From positions 62,001 through 126,000 of the forward strand of contig NZ_JAAWUO010000007.1 in assembly GCF_013304825.1 (NCBI RefSeq): a stretch of 64,000 bases of DNA, read 5' to 3'. Shown here in pieces: positions 54,527 through 63,928 of the stretch. The translations under genes and the position numbers were made by a program. Within the stretch, counting starts at the first letter, position 1. The number at the start of each line of letters is the position of its first letter. The notes beneath the pieces were generated by a model that was not told the origin of the DNA, did no database searches, and was given only the letters and a program-made list of their open reading frames with translations. This DNA comes from Blautia schinkii (GTDB lineage Bacteria > Bacillota > Clostridia > Lachnospirales > Lachnospiraceae).

Positions 54527-55564
54527 CTATTCCATCTTTGCAAGTTCAGCCTGAATATATGCCAAAGAAGCAATCTTTTCTTTTGTTTCTTCCAAATTTA
54601 ATCTCTTTGTATTATTAGAATTAAACTCTGTCAGAGTATTTCTCTTTTCATCACCGTCTTTGAAATATTTATCATAATTCAAGCCTCTGTTATCTGCCGG
54701 AACACGATAGAAATTCCCCATATCAACAGCTTTCGCACATTCTTCATTTGTAAGAAGTGTTTCATACATCTTCTCTCCATGACGAATACCAATTACCTTA
54801 ATATCCTCTTTCTTGCCACCAAACAGCTCGCACACTGCTTCAGCCTGTGTCTGAATTGTACAAGCTGGCGCTTTCTGAATCAGAAGATCTCCATTCTCGC
54901 CATGCTCGAATGCAAATAATACAAGATCAACAGCTTCCTCCAAGCTCATAATAAAACGTGTCATAGATGGTTCTGTCAAAGTAATCGGATTTCCCTGCTT
55001 GATCTGATCAATCCAAAGTGGAATAACTGAGCCACGACTGCACATAACATTTCCATAACGAGTACAGCAAATCTTTGTTTTTCCAGACATTCTAGATTTT
55101 GCAACCGCAACTTTTTCCTCGATTGCTTTTGTAATTCCCATTGCATTAATCGGATACGCTGCCTTATCTGTTGATAAGCAAATAACAGACTCTACACCTT
55201 CCTCAATTGCTGCTGTAAGTACATTTTCTGTTCCAATGACATTTGTACGAACTGCCTCCATAGGGAAAAATTCGCATGATGGAACCTGCTTTAAAGCTGC
55301 TGCATGAAAGATGTAATCTACTCCTGGCATTGCGCCTCTTACAGACTGCAAATCACGAACATCTCCAATATAAAACTTAATTTTATCTGCTACTTCTGGC
55401 ATTCTCGCCTGAAAATCGTGTCGCATGTCATCCTGCTTCTTTTCATCTCTTGAAAAAATACGAATCTCTCCAATATCTGTTTTAAGAAAACGATTCAAAA
55501 CTGCATTCCCAAATGAACCAGTTCCACCAGTTATCATTAATGTTTTTCCTTTAAATAAACTCAT
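54527..55564 (-). CDS. capE: CapE-type UDP-GlcNAc 4,6-dehydratase
   Basis: A 345-residue short-chain dehydrogenase of the inverting/FlaA1 group. TGGTGSFGNAVLNRFL at the start, HAAALKQVPSCEFFP, and LSTDKAAYPINAMGITKAIEEK, where the usual Tyr-x3-Lys is Met-x3-Lys as in this family. It converts UDP-GlcNAc to the 4-keto-6-deoxy intermediate used by CapF and CapG to make UDP-L-FucNAc. No transmembrane region, so it is the soluble CapE type. RHGEKMYETLL is also characteristic. Confidence 0.93.
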   Translation of the reverse strand: MSLFKGKTLMITGGTGSFGNAVLNRFLKTDIGEIRIFSRDEKKQDDMRHDFQARMPEVADKIKFYIGDVRDLQSVRGAMPGVDYIFHAAALKQVPSCEFFPMEAVRTNVIGTENVLTAAIEEGVESVICLSTDKAAYPINAMGITKAIEEKVAVAKSRMSGKTKICCTRYGNVMCSRGSVIPLWIDQIKQGNPITLTEPSMTRFIMSLEEAVDLVLFAFEHGENGDLLIQKAPACTIQTQAEAVCELFGGKKEDIKVIGIRHGEKMYETLLTNEECAKAVDMGNFYRVPADNRGLNYDKYFKDGDEKRNTLTEFNSNNTKRLNLEETKEKIASLAYIQAELAKME

Positions 55565-55588
55565 TTTTTTCTCCTTTTATTTTATATT

Positions 55589-57025
55589 TTATTTTTTCTT
55601 AATAACCAAACCCACAATTTTATTTTTTGTTACTTTCCAATAAATTAAACAAATTACTGCATATGTAATTATTCCTGTCAAAACTTCAAAGAAAAGAGCA
55701 ACAATTCCTCCATTAAAGCACAGAGCCACTACTCTTACAATTGTAAACATAATAACTCCGAACACCACATATATCATGGACTTAAAAAATGTAGTTAAAC
55801 ATGAAATATATTTATTCATTTTTATATATTGCCAAACACAACTCACCAATTCTGCCACTAATGTACCAATAACTGCTCCTAATGCTCCTAACCTTGATAT
55901 TAAAAACCAATTCACCACAAAATTAACACCTGCACCGCAAAATACAGACTCTATAAATATTTTTTCTTTATGATTTGGTATTAAATATTGCATTCGAGCA
56001 ATTTCTGAAAGACCTTTTATTACAAGAACCGGGGATAGAGCAATAATTAATCTGATACATTCATCATAACCCTTCCCAAAAAAGAACGGTGTAAACTCTT
56101 TTGAAATTGCAGAAATTCCACATGCCATTGCTACAGCAACTACAATGATTAATTCAATAGAAAGTAAAAAAAGTTTTCTTGCTTCCTCTAATTTTCCTTC
56201 TTTATTTAAAGAAGTCATCCTCGGTAACATAACAGTCCCAACACCCGTTAATATGCCTATTGGAATGTTAATAATTTTATCAGCGTTATAGTAATAACCT
56301 ACTTGTTTATAAGTACTTAATAAGCCCAACATCGTTTTATCCATAATGTGATAAACTGACATTGCCATCAATGGAACAAACAAAACTAAATTAGGTTTTA
56401 TGTGGCTAACAATTTCAAACCATGAAATCTCTTTAATAGCTTTTAAGTCTATCTCTTTTGATGCAAAAAACCAAAGTATTGCATTACTAAGAAACGTACT
56501 ACCAGACATAATTACTGTGTATATCCAAAGATCACTCGGCTTTCTAACCAACATTAAAATTAATATTACAGAGCAAATTCGAATAACCATATTTCTTGAC
56601 ACAGTTATCTTAAATTTCTCTACTCCAAAAAATAGCCAGTTAATATCGACCAATGATCCTAATAAGTAAAAAATTTGTAAAAAAGCTATGTATGTATTTT
56701 GAGAACATATCTGGGTCAAATAAAACGCATACACGCTTATTGAAATTACTGTACAACATAATTGAAGTATATAAATATTCCAAAACGTCCTACTTCTTTT
56801 TCCTCTATCTTTCCCACAATCTGCAATGGTTCTCGTTCCATAATTAACTACGCCAAGCATTGCAAATAATGTAAAATAATTAACGATAGATTGTGTATAT
56901 GAAAAAACCCCTTGCTTTTCAGCTCCCAATACTCTAGCTAAATATGGTGATGTAATTAATGGAATACATGTGTTTAATATTTGATATATCGTTTGATAAC
57001 CTAAATTCTTTTTAAGTTTACTCAT
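55589..57025 (-). CDS. wzx: Wzx-type polysaccharide flippase
   Basis: A 478-residue membrane protein of the polysaccharide-transport (MOP) superfamily with about twelve to fourteen hydrophobic segments. The N-terminus NLGYQTIYQILNTCIPLITS-type sequence and SPYLARVLGAEKQGVFSYTQ is typical of Wzx/RfbX. It flips the undecaprenyl-linked repeat unit to the outer face, where the polymerase encoded next acts. It is very AT-rich, as usual for such genes. Confidence 0.9.
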   Translation of the reverse strand: MSKLKKNLGYQTIYQILNTCIPLITSPYLARVLGAEKQGVFSYTQSIVNYFTLFAMLGVVNYGTRTIADCGKDRGKRSRTFWNIYILQLCCTVISISVYAFYLTQICSQNTYIAFLQIFYLLGSLVDINWLFFGVEKFKITVSRNMVIRICSVILILMLVRKPSDLWIYTVIMSGSTFLSNAILWFFASKEIDLKAIKEISWFEIVSHIKPNLVLFVPLMAMSVYHIMDKTMLGLLSTYKQVGYYYNADKIINIPIGILTGVGTVMLPRMTSLNKEGKLEEARKLFLLSIELIIVVAVAMACGISAISKEFTPFFFGKGYDECIRLIIALSPVLVIKGLSEIARMQYLIPNHKEKIFIESVFCGAGVNFVVNWFLISRLGALGAVIGTLVAELVSCVWQYIKMNKYISCLTTFFKSMIYVVFGVIMFTIVRVVALCFNGGIVALFFEVLTGIITYAVICLIYWKVTKNKIVGLVIKKK

Positions 57026-57230
57026 TTTTTATCCTCAAAAATTTCTTTAAATATCTTTTATGGAAAATATGTACGATTCAAAATATCTACAATCTGTTTT
57101 ATTAAACTAATCATTATAAAATCTATATATACAAATTTATTATCTCTAAACTTCTATAAATAAAATCGTAGTATATTAAATACATACATTATATAACTCT
57201 CGTTATATCCCTCTTCCATATAAATCCACC
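57026..57230. other. AT-rich gap between wzx and the polymerase gene
   Basis: About 200 bp of very AT-rich sequence with no ORF, stable hairpin or clear promoter that I can support. The gap is unusual in an otherwise tight operon and may be a decayed junction. Confidence 0.4.
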
Positions 57231-58484
57231 TCAAATCTTCAGACTAACTTTTGACATAATATACATAGGAAGCATATAAAACCATATCACAATCGTCATA
57301 TATTGACACCAATCACCTCGTTGTCCACTAATAACAATAAATACCGCAAATATGTAATAACATATATTTTGCAAACAATGATCTGCACCTGATTCTAATC
57401 TTCGATAATATCTTTTGTCTAATTTACCACATACCGTTCCCCACAAAAAAGGAAACAGCACTATACCAAAATATCCTAATATAGCATATCCTTCTCCTAA
57501 AACACTATTACCAGCAGTAGAATAACCCGATGCAGCTTTCATAGGATTAATATATTTCAAAACTTGCATACTAAGTGGCTCTGGTTTATTTGTCCATATT
57601 TCTCTTGGAACAAATGCAAAAATAGGTTTGAGATAAACTATTGGGTTAATATATGGGGGATTTTTTTTAAGTAATTCATCAAACCAATAATAACTAGAAC
57701 TAAAGTCTGTACTCTCAAACACATATTCAAGATCTAACATATCTGAAAAGCTTCTGCCTGTATTTAATCCGAAAGTTCTCACAAAGTTCATTGCAACCAA
57801 CACTGTTCCTATACCGACAATACCAGCAACTACCAAAAATAGCTGTTTACGTTGTGGTTTATTTCGTATTTCATAAATTAGAATCATCGCTACAATTGAA
57901 ATCAAAAAAATTCTAGTAAATCCAAATAATACTGTTTCTAAAATATATATACATAAACATATAACACTATTTATTTTCTGTTTGGATGATTCTGCAGTCA
58001 TCCATAAACAAAGTATACAAGGGACAAGCAAATGTACGGAAAAAACATACGAGCTGCTACTTGAATCGTTTTCCAGTGCAAATTGTTTTGCAGTCATATT
58101 TCCAGCTAGTATAGATGTTATTCCTGATGTCCCCAATTTACTTATTAATACCACTATCGATAATGCAAAAAAAGCCCAAAAGCATATATTGGCTATTCTA
58201 TATTTGGGGAATAATAAAATTCCAATAGTATTAGTTCTACCCTTTCCCCACACGAGTCTACTTCCAAAAGTAAGTCCTATAAAATAGCAAACGATTCCAA
58301 CTAATGCCACTACATCAATTAATACTTTTTTTTCAAAATTAATATTTTTCTCATACAGCGGATATACTACAAATATCAATATATAGCAAAATACCCACAG
58401 TGAGGAAGATGACACTAATCTGTTATTTTTATAATTATATAAAATTATCAGACATGCCATAATAAAAATTAACAATTTAAGCAT
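57231..58484 (-). CDS. wzy: Oligosaccharide repeat-unit polymerase (Wzy-like)
   Basis: A 417-residue integral membrane protein with about eleven helices and one large extracellular loop (about residues 245-330: SFSDMLDLEYVFESTDFSS to PREIWTNKPEPLS), which is the Wzy pattern. Primary sequence of Wzy proteins is poorly conserved, so the assignment rests on topology and on its place between flippase and glycosyltransferase genes. GGAG spacing favours the ATG at 58484 over that at 58490. Confidence 0.82.
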   Translation of the reverse strand: MLKLLIFIMACLIILYNYKNNRLVSSSSLWVFCYILIFVVYPLYEKNINFEKKVLIDVVALVGIVCYFIGLTFGSRLVWGKGRTNTIGILLFPKYRIANICFWAFFALSIVVLISKLGTSGITSILAGNMTAKQFALENDSSSSSYVFSVHLLVPCILCLWMTAESSKQKINSVICLCIYILETVLFGFTRIFLISIVAMILIYEIRNKPQRKQLFLVVAGIVGIGTVLVAMNFVRTFGLNTGRSFSDMLDLEYVFESTDFSSSYYWFDELLKKNPPYINPIVYLKPIFAFVPREIWTNKPEPLSMQVLKYINPMKAASGYSTAGNSVLGEGYAILGYFGIVLFPFLWGTVCGKLDKRYYRRLESGADHCLQNICYYIFAVFIVISGQRGDWCQYMTIVIWFYMLPMYIMSKVSLKI

Positions 58485-58502
58485 TTTCATACTCCATTTT
58501 CT

Positions 58503-59720
58503 TTAACCATTTTTCCATACAAGTACATCATTCAAGTACTTTTTTGCGATTTCAGAATCCCTATAACCGTAAGCGGTTAATACCGCCTGCTTCCTAATTT
58601 CTTCCACTTTTTGTTTTGACTCTTTTTCAATTCTATTCAATGTTTCTACCAACTCATCCGTATCTCCCTGTTTTGATAAAAATCCATTTTTTCCATCAAT
58701 AATTACTCCATCTACTCCTCCCGCTTTTGAGGCAATTGTGACACAACCAGCTAACATAGCTTCAATATAAACCATACCAAAAGTTTCATTATCACTAACC
58801 ATGATAAAACAATATGATTTTTTCATCATTTTATATACTTCATCTCTTGGTAGTTGTCCATGAAAAATAATATTTTTTTCAATTTTAAGATCTTTTGATA
58901 ACTGTTTTAACTTAGCTTCTTCAGCTCCCTCTCCAACAATATGGAGAATTGCTTTGTCTTGATATTTTTTATGCAAGGCTCGAATAATGACATCGACATT
59001 CTTATATTTGACCAAGCGTCCAACATATATAAAATTTAAACTATCTTCCAACTCTAACGAATTAATATTTTCCATTTGTTGCTCTGCTAAATCATCTGGA
59101 ATTCCTGAATAGCAAATAAATGGTTTTTTCATTAAATTTAGTTTTTTCATTACATAATTTGCATATGTTTCATTTCTACAACCAACTGCATCTAACTTCT
59201 TTATATTCTCAATTAAATTGAATTTTTCAATATTTTTTTCCGAACAATCGCCATGAAAAACCATTGAAATTTTCGCATTGTATTTTTCTCCTAATTTCAC
59301 GATTAAATCAATTTGAGGATTAACCCAATGTGAAATAATAACTTCTGGTATAAATTTTTCTCTATCTAAAATATTTTCTATTTTTTTTATTTGGCCATTT
59401 ATTCTTATTTTACTAAATTTTCCATGTGGTAAAGCTTTCTTTAACGGTAGCCTAAAAATTTTTACCCCATTCGTCCTAGTTATCAATGTTTTTCTTGCAG
59501 ATTTTACTGGAAAATTGTGTCCTAATTTAGATTCCATTTTTTTCCTTACAAATTCAGGAATCCAATAAAACGGTAAAGGAAAGCAACTATTATTATGTAC
59601 TACAATAATATCATGTCCTTGTTCAGCCCACTTATCGCAAAAATACTTTACTGTTGGTGTCACTATCTCAGATCCATCATCCGGTTCCGGATATACACTT
59701 GTTAAAACTAATATTTTCAT
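58503..59720 (-). CDS. GT4-type glycosyltransferase
   Basis: A 405-residue GT-B enzyme. N-terminal domain from MKILVLTSVYPEPDDGSEI; the C-terminal domain has NFIYVGRLVKYKNVDVII, HIVGEGAEEAKL, and DNETFGMVYIEAMLAGCVTIASKAGGVDGVI (the EX7E motif). It adds one sugar of the capsule repeat on the cytosolic side; donor and acceptor cannot be inferred. Very AT-rich. Confidence 0.9.
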   Translation of the reverse strand: MKILVLTSVYPEPDDGSEIVTPTVKYFCDKWAEQGHDIIVVHNNSCFPLPFYWIPEFVRKKMESKLGHNFPVKSARKTLITRTNGVKIFRLPLKKALPHGKFSKIRINGQIKKIENILDREKFIPEVIISHWVNPQIDLIVKLGEKYNAKISMVFHGDCSEKNIEKFNLIENIKKLDAVGCRNETYANYVMKKLNLMKKPFICYSGIPDDLAEQQMENINSLELEDSLNFIYVGRLVKYKNVDVIIRALHKKYQDKAILHIVGEGAEEAKLKQLSKDLKIEKNIIFHGQLPRDEVYKMMKKSYCFIMVSDNETFGMVYIEAMLAGCVTIASKAGGVDGVIIDGKNGFLSKQGDTDELVETLNRIEKESKQKVEEIRKQAVLTAYGYRDSEIAKKYLNDVLVWKNG

Positions 59721-59758
59721 TTTCCCACTCCACTGTTGACCTATAATACCTAGTCTAA

Positions 59759-60967
59759 TTATTTCTTAAAATGCTTCATTATTATGTTATATCCTGTTTT
59801 CGTTGAATAATATTCATTTAAGTAATTCCATTCCACATCTGCAACATTTCCAATTTGCATTATTTTTTCTGTACATTTCCCAAATGCTTCAACATTATTA
59901 CTTTCACACCAATTTCCAAATCCAGCATTTTCTACAATACGACCTATATCCGTATTTAAATCTGTGCAAGCCAACACCGGAATTTTCGCTTGCATATAAC
60001 TCAATAATCGGCTGGGAAAATTAGGTATAGTAAAGCGATGATCCAAAAAAATCATTCCTACATCGCATGCTCCTACCATAGTATCGTAATCTTCTTGAGG
60101 CAATCTTTTCATCAATCTTATATTATTCTGATTGCTACTTTTTACAAATTCCTCAATTTTTCCATATTCAGTGCCATCTCCTACAATAAGGAAATAATTA
60201 TCCTTACTGTTTTCTTGGCTATGTAAACACTCTATCAAAAAATCTATTCCTTGTGGTTTTCCCAAGTTACCACCATAAACAAACACCTTTTTTTCTAAAG
60301 GAATATCATATTTTTTTCTAATGCTTCTGCGTTCTTCTTCGTTTATAGATTTATCCACTACTTCAATACAATTTGGACACACTTCCACTTTATAATCATC
60401 AATCTCTGGGTTGTTTTGTTTTACATATTCTACATTTGCCGGACTCATACAGCCAATATAGTCTGATAAGCCATAAAGCTTTTTTTCTTTGTTACGGAAA
60501 AATTTATACAAAATTCCCTTAATACCAGATTTACTCATCATACCTATATCTACAGCATTCTGAGGAAAAATGTCTTTAAGCAAAAGATATGTTTTTGCAT
60601 TATCTCTACGCTTTACATATTCTATTGCATTGCAAAACGTAATCGGAGGCGTCGAGTACATAACAAGATCAAATTTAACATTTGAATAATATTTTTTTAT
60701 TGCTTTAATAAAAATTGGCTCTATTGACAACTGGGCAAGACCTTTTTCTATTAAACTTACCATTCCTGTTACATTTCCAGTTCTCACATGAAGCATGTGA
60801 ATTCCATTTTTTTCTTCATGCGCAGTCTGAAGTCCTGTTCTTTTTTCATATGGACTAATTGTATATACAGAATGTCCGGCATCACGAAAATAGCGTAATA
60901 AATCGCAATATATTGTATGTTCTTCAATATCATCCATTTTTCCTATTGTCATAAATAAAACATTCAT
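59759..60967 (-). CDS. WbuB-like GT4 glycosyltransferase (probable L-FucNAc transferase)
   Basis: A 402-residue GT-B enzyme. It opens MNVLFMTIGKMDDIEEHTIY and contains LLKDIFPQNAVDIGMM, VFVYGGNLGKPQGIDFLI, and PNFPSRLLSYMQAKIPVLAC. This subfamily resembles WbuB, the FucNAc transferase of E. coli O-antigen clusters as I recall. The UDP-L-FucNAc genes in the same locus support that donor. It is separated from the ATP-grasp gene by 5 bp. Confidence 0.87.
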   Translation of the reverse strand: MNVLFMTIGKMDDIEEHTIYCDLLRYFRDAGHSVYTISPYEKRTGLQTAHEEKNGIHMLHVRTGNVTGMVSLIEKGLAQLSIEPIFIKAIKKYYSNVKFDLVMYSTPPITFCNAIEYVKRRDNAKTYLLLKDIFPQNAVDIGMMSKSGIKGILYKFFRNKEKKLYGLSDYIGCMSPANVEYVKQNNPEIDDYKVEVCPNCIEVVDKSINEEERRSIRKKYDIPLEKKVFVYGGNLGKPQGIDFLIECLHSQENSKDNYFLIVGDGTEYGKIEEFVKSSNQNNIRLMKRLPQEDYDTMVGACDVGMIFLDHRFTIPNFPSRLLSYMQAKIPVLACTDLNTDIGRIVENAGFGNWCESNNVEAFGKCTEKIMQIGNVADVEWNYLNEYYSTKTGYNIIMKHFKK

Positions 60968-60972
60968 ATATA

Positions 60973-61941
60973 TTACACCTCAAAATTCTTTATACAAATT
61001 TCATTGTACTTCATCATATAAATGTCTGATTTATATGTTCCAATAGCTGACTTATTAATATTTCCTTCAAGATTGTTTTCTATCAGTTTCATATGGTCAC
61101 ATCCACTCTCATACGCATGAGGATATCCCCCGCCAAAACGTGGATTAACTTCTGATATATAATACTCTCCATCAATATCAAAAATATCAATATCAATCTG
61201 GCCTCTATATCCAGCTTTTGAAACAAATTTCTTAATAAGGTCAAATAACTTATCATCCTTAAAAGAAACAGCTTTATCGGTTTCTCCAGCTCTCATTTTT
61301 AATTTCTTCTTTGTAAAAATGGAAACAATTTCTCCAGAAATCATATCAATATATACATCTGCACCTATTTCTTGTCCATTAAGAAATTCTTGAATCATAA
61401 GTCCCTCATCATGTGCAAATAACAATTCTACTGTTTCCTTATCATAAACTTTTGAAATAGCAATACTTGCGCTTCCTCTCGCCGGTTTCACAAATACTGG
61501 ATATGTTATTGTTTTATTATCAATATCTTTATAGAACTCTTCCTTATCCATATAAGATTTTGCACAATTATATCCATTTTTGTTAAGCCACAAAAACATC
61601 TGATATTTGTCTAACGACATTTCGCACAGTTCATATGAAGAACCAATTACTTTTACACCGATATCTTCAAATTTTTTTTCATTCTGAGCAAGCAACGATA
61701 ATTCTGGATCTATTAATGATAAAACACCACTGATGTTTTCTTTTTTACATATATCAAAAATAATGTCCATATATTCCGGATCTGTCATTTTAGGAACAAT
61801 ATAGTACTTATCTGCTTCATATATTGCAGGTGCCAGTTTACTCATATCAGTTGCAACAACCTTCCCATTTCCTGCAAGCGTTTTTACAAAGTATTCAACT
61901 ATTTTATTTCTAGTTCCTGCACTTAAAATCAATATATTCAT
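60973..61941 (-). CDS. ATP-grasp ligase of the capsule locus
   Basis: A 322-residue ATP-grasp protein. N-terminal pre-grasp domain from MNILILSAGTRNKIVEYFVK, then the grasp core with YPVFVKPARGSASIAISKV, MIQEFLNGQEIGADVYID, and EVNPRFGGGYPHAYESG (metal ligands Glu and Asn). Such carbamoyl-phosphate-synthase-like ligases join a carboxylate to an amine with ATP. In polysaccharide loci they are thought to couple amino acids or other acids to an amino sugar. The aminotransferase encoded nearby would supply the amine. Confidence 0.87.
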   Translation of the reverse strand: MNILILSAGTRNKIVEYFVKTLAGNGKVVATDMSKLAPAIYEADKYYIVPKMTDPEYMDIIFDICKKENISGVLSLIDPELSLLAQNEKKFEDIGVKVIGSSYELCEMSLDKYQMFLWLNKNGYNCAKSYMDKEEFYKDIDNKTITYPVFVKPARGSASIAISKVYDKETVELLFAHDEGLMIQEFLNGQEIGADVYIDMISGEIVSIFTKKKLKMRAGETDKAVSFKDDKLFDLIKKFVSKAGYRGQIDIDIFDIDGEYYISEVNPRFGGGYPHAYESGCDHMKLIENNLEGNINKSAIGTYKSDIYMMKYNEICIKNFEV

Positions 61942-61959
61942 AATGTGTTACTCCTTTAA

Positions 61960-62628
61960 TTACTTATTACTATTTTCATTCTTTAACTTTTCCGCACGTA
62001 TTTCTGCCATATTACCTTCTGTTTTATTCGTATCAGTTGCAATATTGCTATGTGATAAGAATTTTTTTACCGTTTGAAATATAATTTTTACATCTCCTAA
62101 AAACGTGATTTTTTCAGTGTATTGAACATCCAACTCAAATCGTTTATCCCAGTCTAAATAATTTCTTCCATTAACTTGTGCTAATCCAGATAAGCCAGGT
62201 CGAACATCATGTCTATGTCGTTCTCGTTCTGTATACCAAGGAAGATAAGATGGCAGCAACGGCCTTGGTCCTAAGATGCTCATATCGCCTTTGGCTATAT
62301 TAAACGCTTCTGGCAGTTCGTCTAAACTAGTTGCTCTAAGCATTTTTCCAAATTTGGTAAGTCTCTCACTATCTGGCAATAACTTTCCATTTTCGTCCTT
62401 TGCATCTGTCATTGTTCTAAACTTATATAATTTAAATATTTTTTCATCTTTTCCTGGTCTATCCTGTGTAAAAATCACTGGAGAACCCAATTTCACTCTA
62501 ACCAATATTGCAATTATCAGATACAACCATGAAAAAACTATTATTGCTATTAAACTACATATCAAATCTAATGGTCTTTTTATATATTTTTCATATGGAC
62601 CATATGGCTTATGCTTTATTTTTTCCAT
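61960..62628 (-). CDS. Initiating sugar-phosphate transferase (PglC/WcaJ-type)
   Basis: A 222-residue monotopic phosphoglycosyl transferase. A single re-entrant hydrophobic helix lies at about residues 13-38 (YIKRPLDLICSLIAIIVFSW). Catalytic segments are KLYKFRTMTD, ATSLDELPEAFNIAKGDMSILGPRPL, and RPGLSGLAQVNGRN. It loads the first sugar phosphate on undecaprenyl phosphate. Small size without the N-terminal four-helix domain places it with PglC-like enzymes, which often use UDP-diNAcBac or related amino sugars. This fits the aminotransferase upstream. Confidence 0.92.
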   Translation of the reverse strand: MEKIKHKPYGPYEKYIKRPLDLICSLIAIIVFSWLYLIIAILVRVKLGSPVIFTQDRPGKDEKIFKLYKFRTMTDAKDENGKLLPDSERLTKFGKMLRATSLDELPEAFNIAKGDMSILGPRPLLPSYLPWYTERERHRHDVRPGLSGLAQVNGRNYLDWDKRFELDVQYTEKITFLGDVKIIFQTVKKFLSHSNIATDTNKTEGNMAEIRAEKLKNENSNK

Positions 62629-62644
62629 TACAAATTCCTCTATT

Positions 62645-63928
62645 TTACTCGAAGCAACACTTAATCACTTCAATAATTCTATCCTGCTGCTCTGCTGTCA
62701 TTTTATTATCACTTGGCAAGCATAATCCTCTTGTAAAAATGTCCATTCCCACATCAACAACTCCACCTGCAATATAAGCATTTGATCTGGCACGTCCATT
62801 TCCATCTCTGACGACAAATGGATTTAAGCGATAAATTGGCTGCATATGCATCGGTTTCCAAATTGGACGTCCTTCTGCATTGATAGACGCAATTGCTTCC
62901 AAAATCTCTGTCGGGCAAGACTTTCCTGTTTCTTTCACATAACATACATCCTGCTCGCCACGAACCTGTTTACACATTGCATCCATATCAATAATCATGC
63001 AAGACAGCCAATAGTTTGGTTCAGAGTTTTCCAGATCCATTGGATTCATAGATACTGGCAGTCCTTTTAAGCCCTCTTTATATCTCTCATAAATTGCTTT
63101 CTTCTGTGCAATATGCTCTTTCAGATAAGGAAACTGTCCACGAACAACACCAGCAACCACATTACTCATCCGATAGTTGTATCCCAGTTCTTCATGCTGA
63201 TACCATGCAGCATTTTCTCTCGCCTGAGTTGACCACTTACGAACCTTATTTGCTGCTTCTTCATCATCTGTCAGGAAGCATCCACCAGCACTACCAGTAA
63301 TAATCTTGTTTCCATTAAAGGAAATCGTATTATACTTTCCAAATGTGCCAGTCTGTACTCCCTTATATGTAGCTCCCATAGATTCTGCAGCATCTTCTAC
63401 CAGAATTGCATTATGTTTCTTGATAACGGCATTTAATTCGTCTACTTTTCCTGGTGTTCCATAAAGGTGAGCAACTACTACTACCTTCGTATCCGGATAA
63501 ATTTCAAATGCTTTTTCAAGTGCCACCGGGTCCATATTCCATGTGTCATATTCCGTGTCAATGAATACCGGTTCACCGCCCTCGTAAACAACAGGATTTA
63601 CAGTGGCATCAAAAGTCATATCTGAACAAAAAACTTTCTTTCCTTCCAATGCACCATGTCCAACTTTTGGCATACCATATGCTTCAATACCAGCTAATTT
63701 CATAGCAAGATGCAATGATGCTGTTCCGGCAGATAATGCAACTGCATGTTTGCATCCAATATATTCACATGCCATTCTTTCAACTTCGTTGATATTTTTT
63801 CCAACTGTGGACATCCAGTTTGTTTCATACGCTTCTTTCACATATTCAATTTCCGGACCATGCATAGTCGGACTGCTCAACCAAACCTTTGATTCAAATT
63901 TTTCAAAATTATTGTTCTCTTTAAACAT
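62645..63928 (-). CDS. DegT/DnrJ/EryC1/StrS aminotransferase (UDP-4-amino-sugar forming)
   Basis: A 427-residue PLP enzyme of the sugar aminotransferase family. ETNWMSTVGKNINEVERM at the N-terminus, ALSAGTASLHLAMKL, HLYGTPGKVDEL, EDAAESMGATYKG, and the PLP lysine in SFNGNKIITGSAGG. It resembles PglE-like enzymes that aminate UDP-4-keto-6-deoxy-GlcNAc. A CapE-type dehydratase in the locus could supply the ketosugar. The product may be N-acylated by the ATP-grasp ligase. SD GAGGTAATTAC before the ATG. The operon begins beyond the right edge. Confidence 0.9.
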   Translation of the reverse strand: MFKENNNFEKFESKVWLSSPTMHGPEIEYVKEAYETNWMSTVGKNINEVERMACEYIGCKHAVALSAGTASLHLAMKLAGIEAYGMPKVGHGALEGKKVFCSDMTFDATVNPVVYEGGEPVFIDTEYDTWNMDPVALEKAFEIYPDTKVVVVAHLYGTPGKVDELNAVIKKHNAILVEDAAESMGATYKGVQTGTFGKYNTISFNGNKIITGSAGGCFLTDDEEAANKVRKWSTQARENAAWYQHEELGYNYRMSNVVAGVVRGQFPYLKEHIAQKKAIYERYKEGLKGLPVSMNPMDLENSEPNYWLSCMIIDMDAMCKQVRGEQDVCYVKETGKSCPTEILEAIASINAEGRPIWKPMHMQPIYRLNPFVVRDGNGRARSNAYIAGGVVDVGMDIFTRGLCLPSDNKMTAEQQDRIIEVIKCCFE

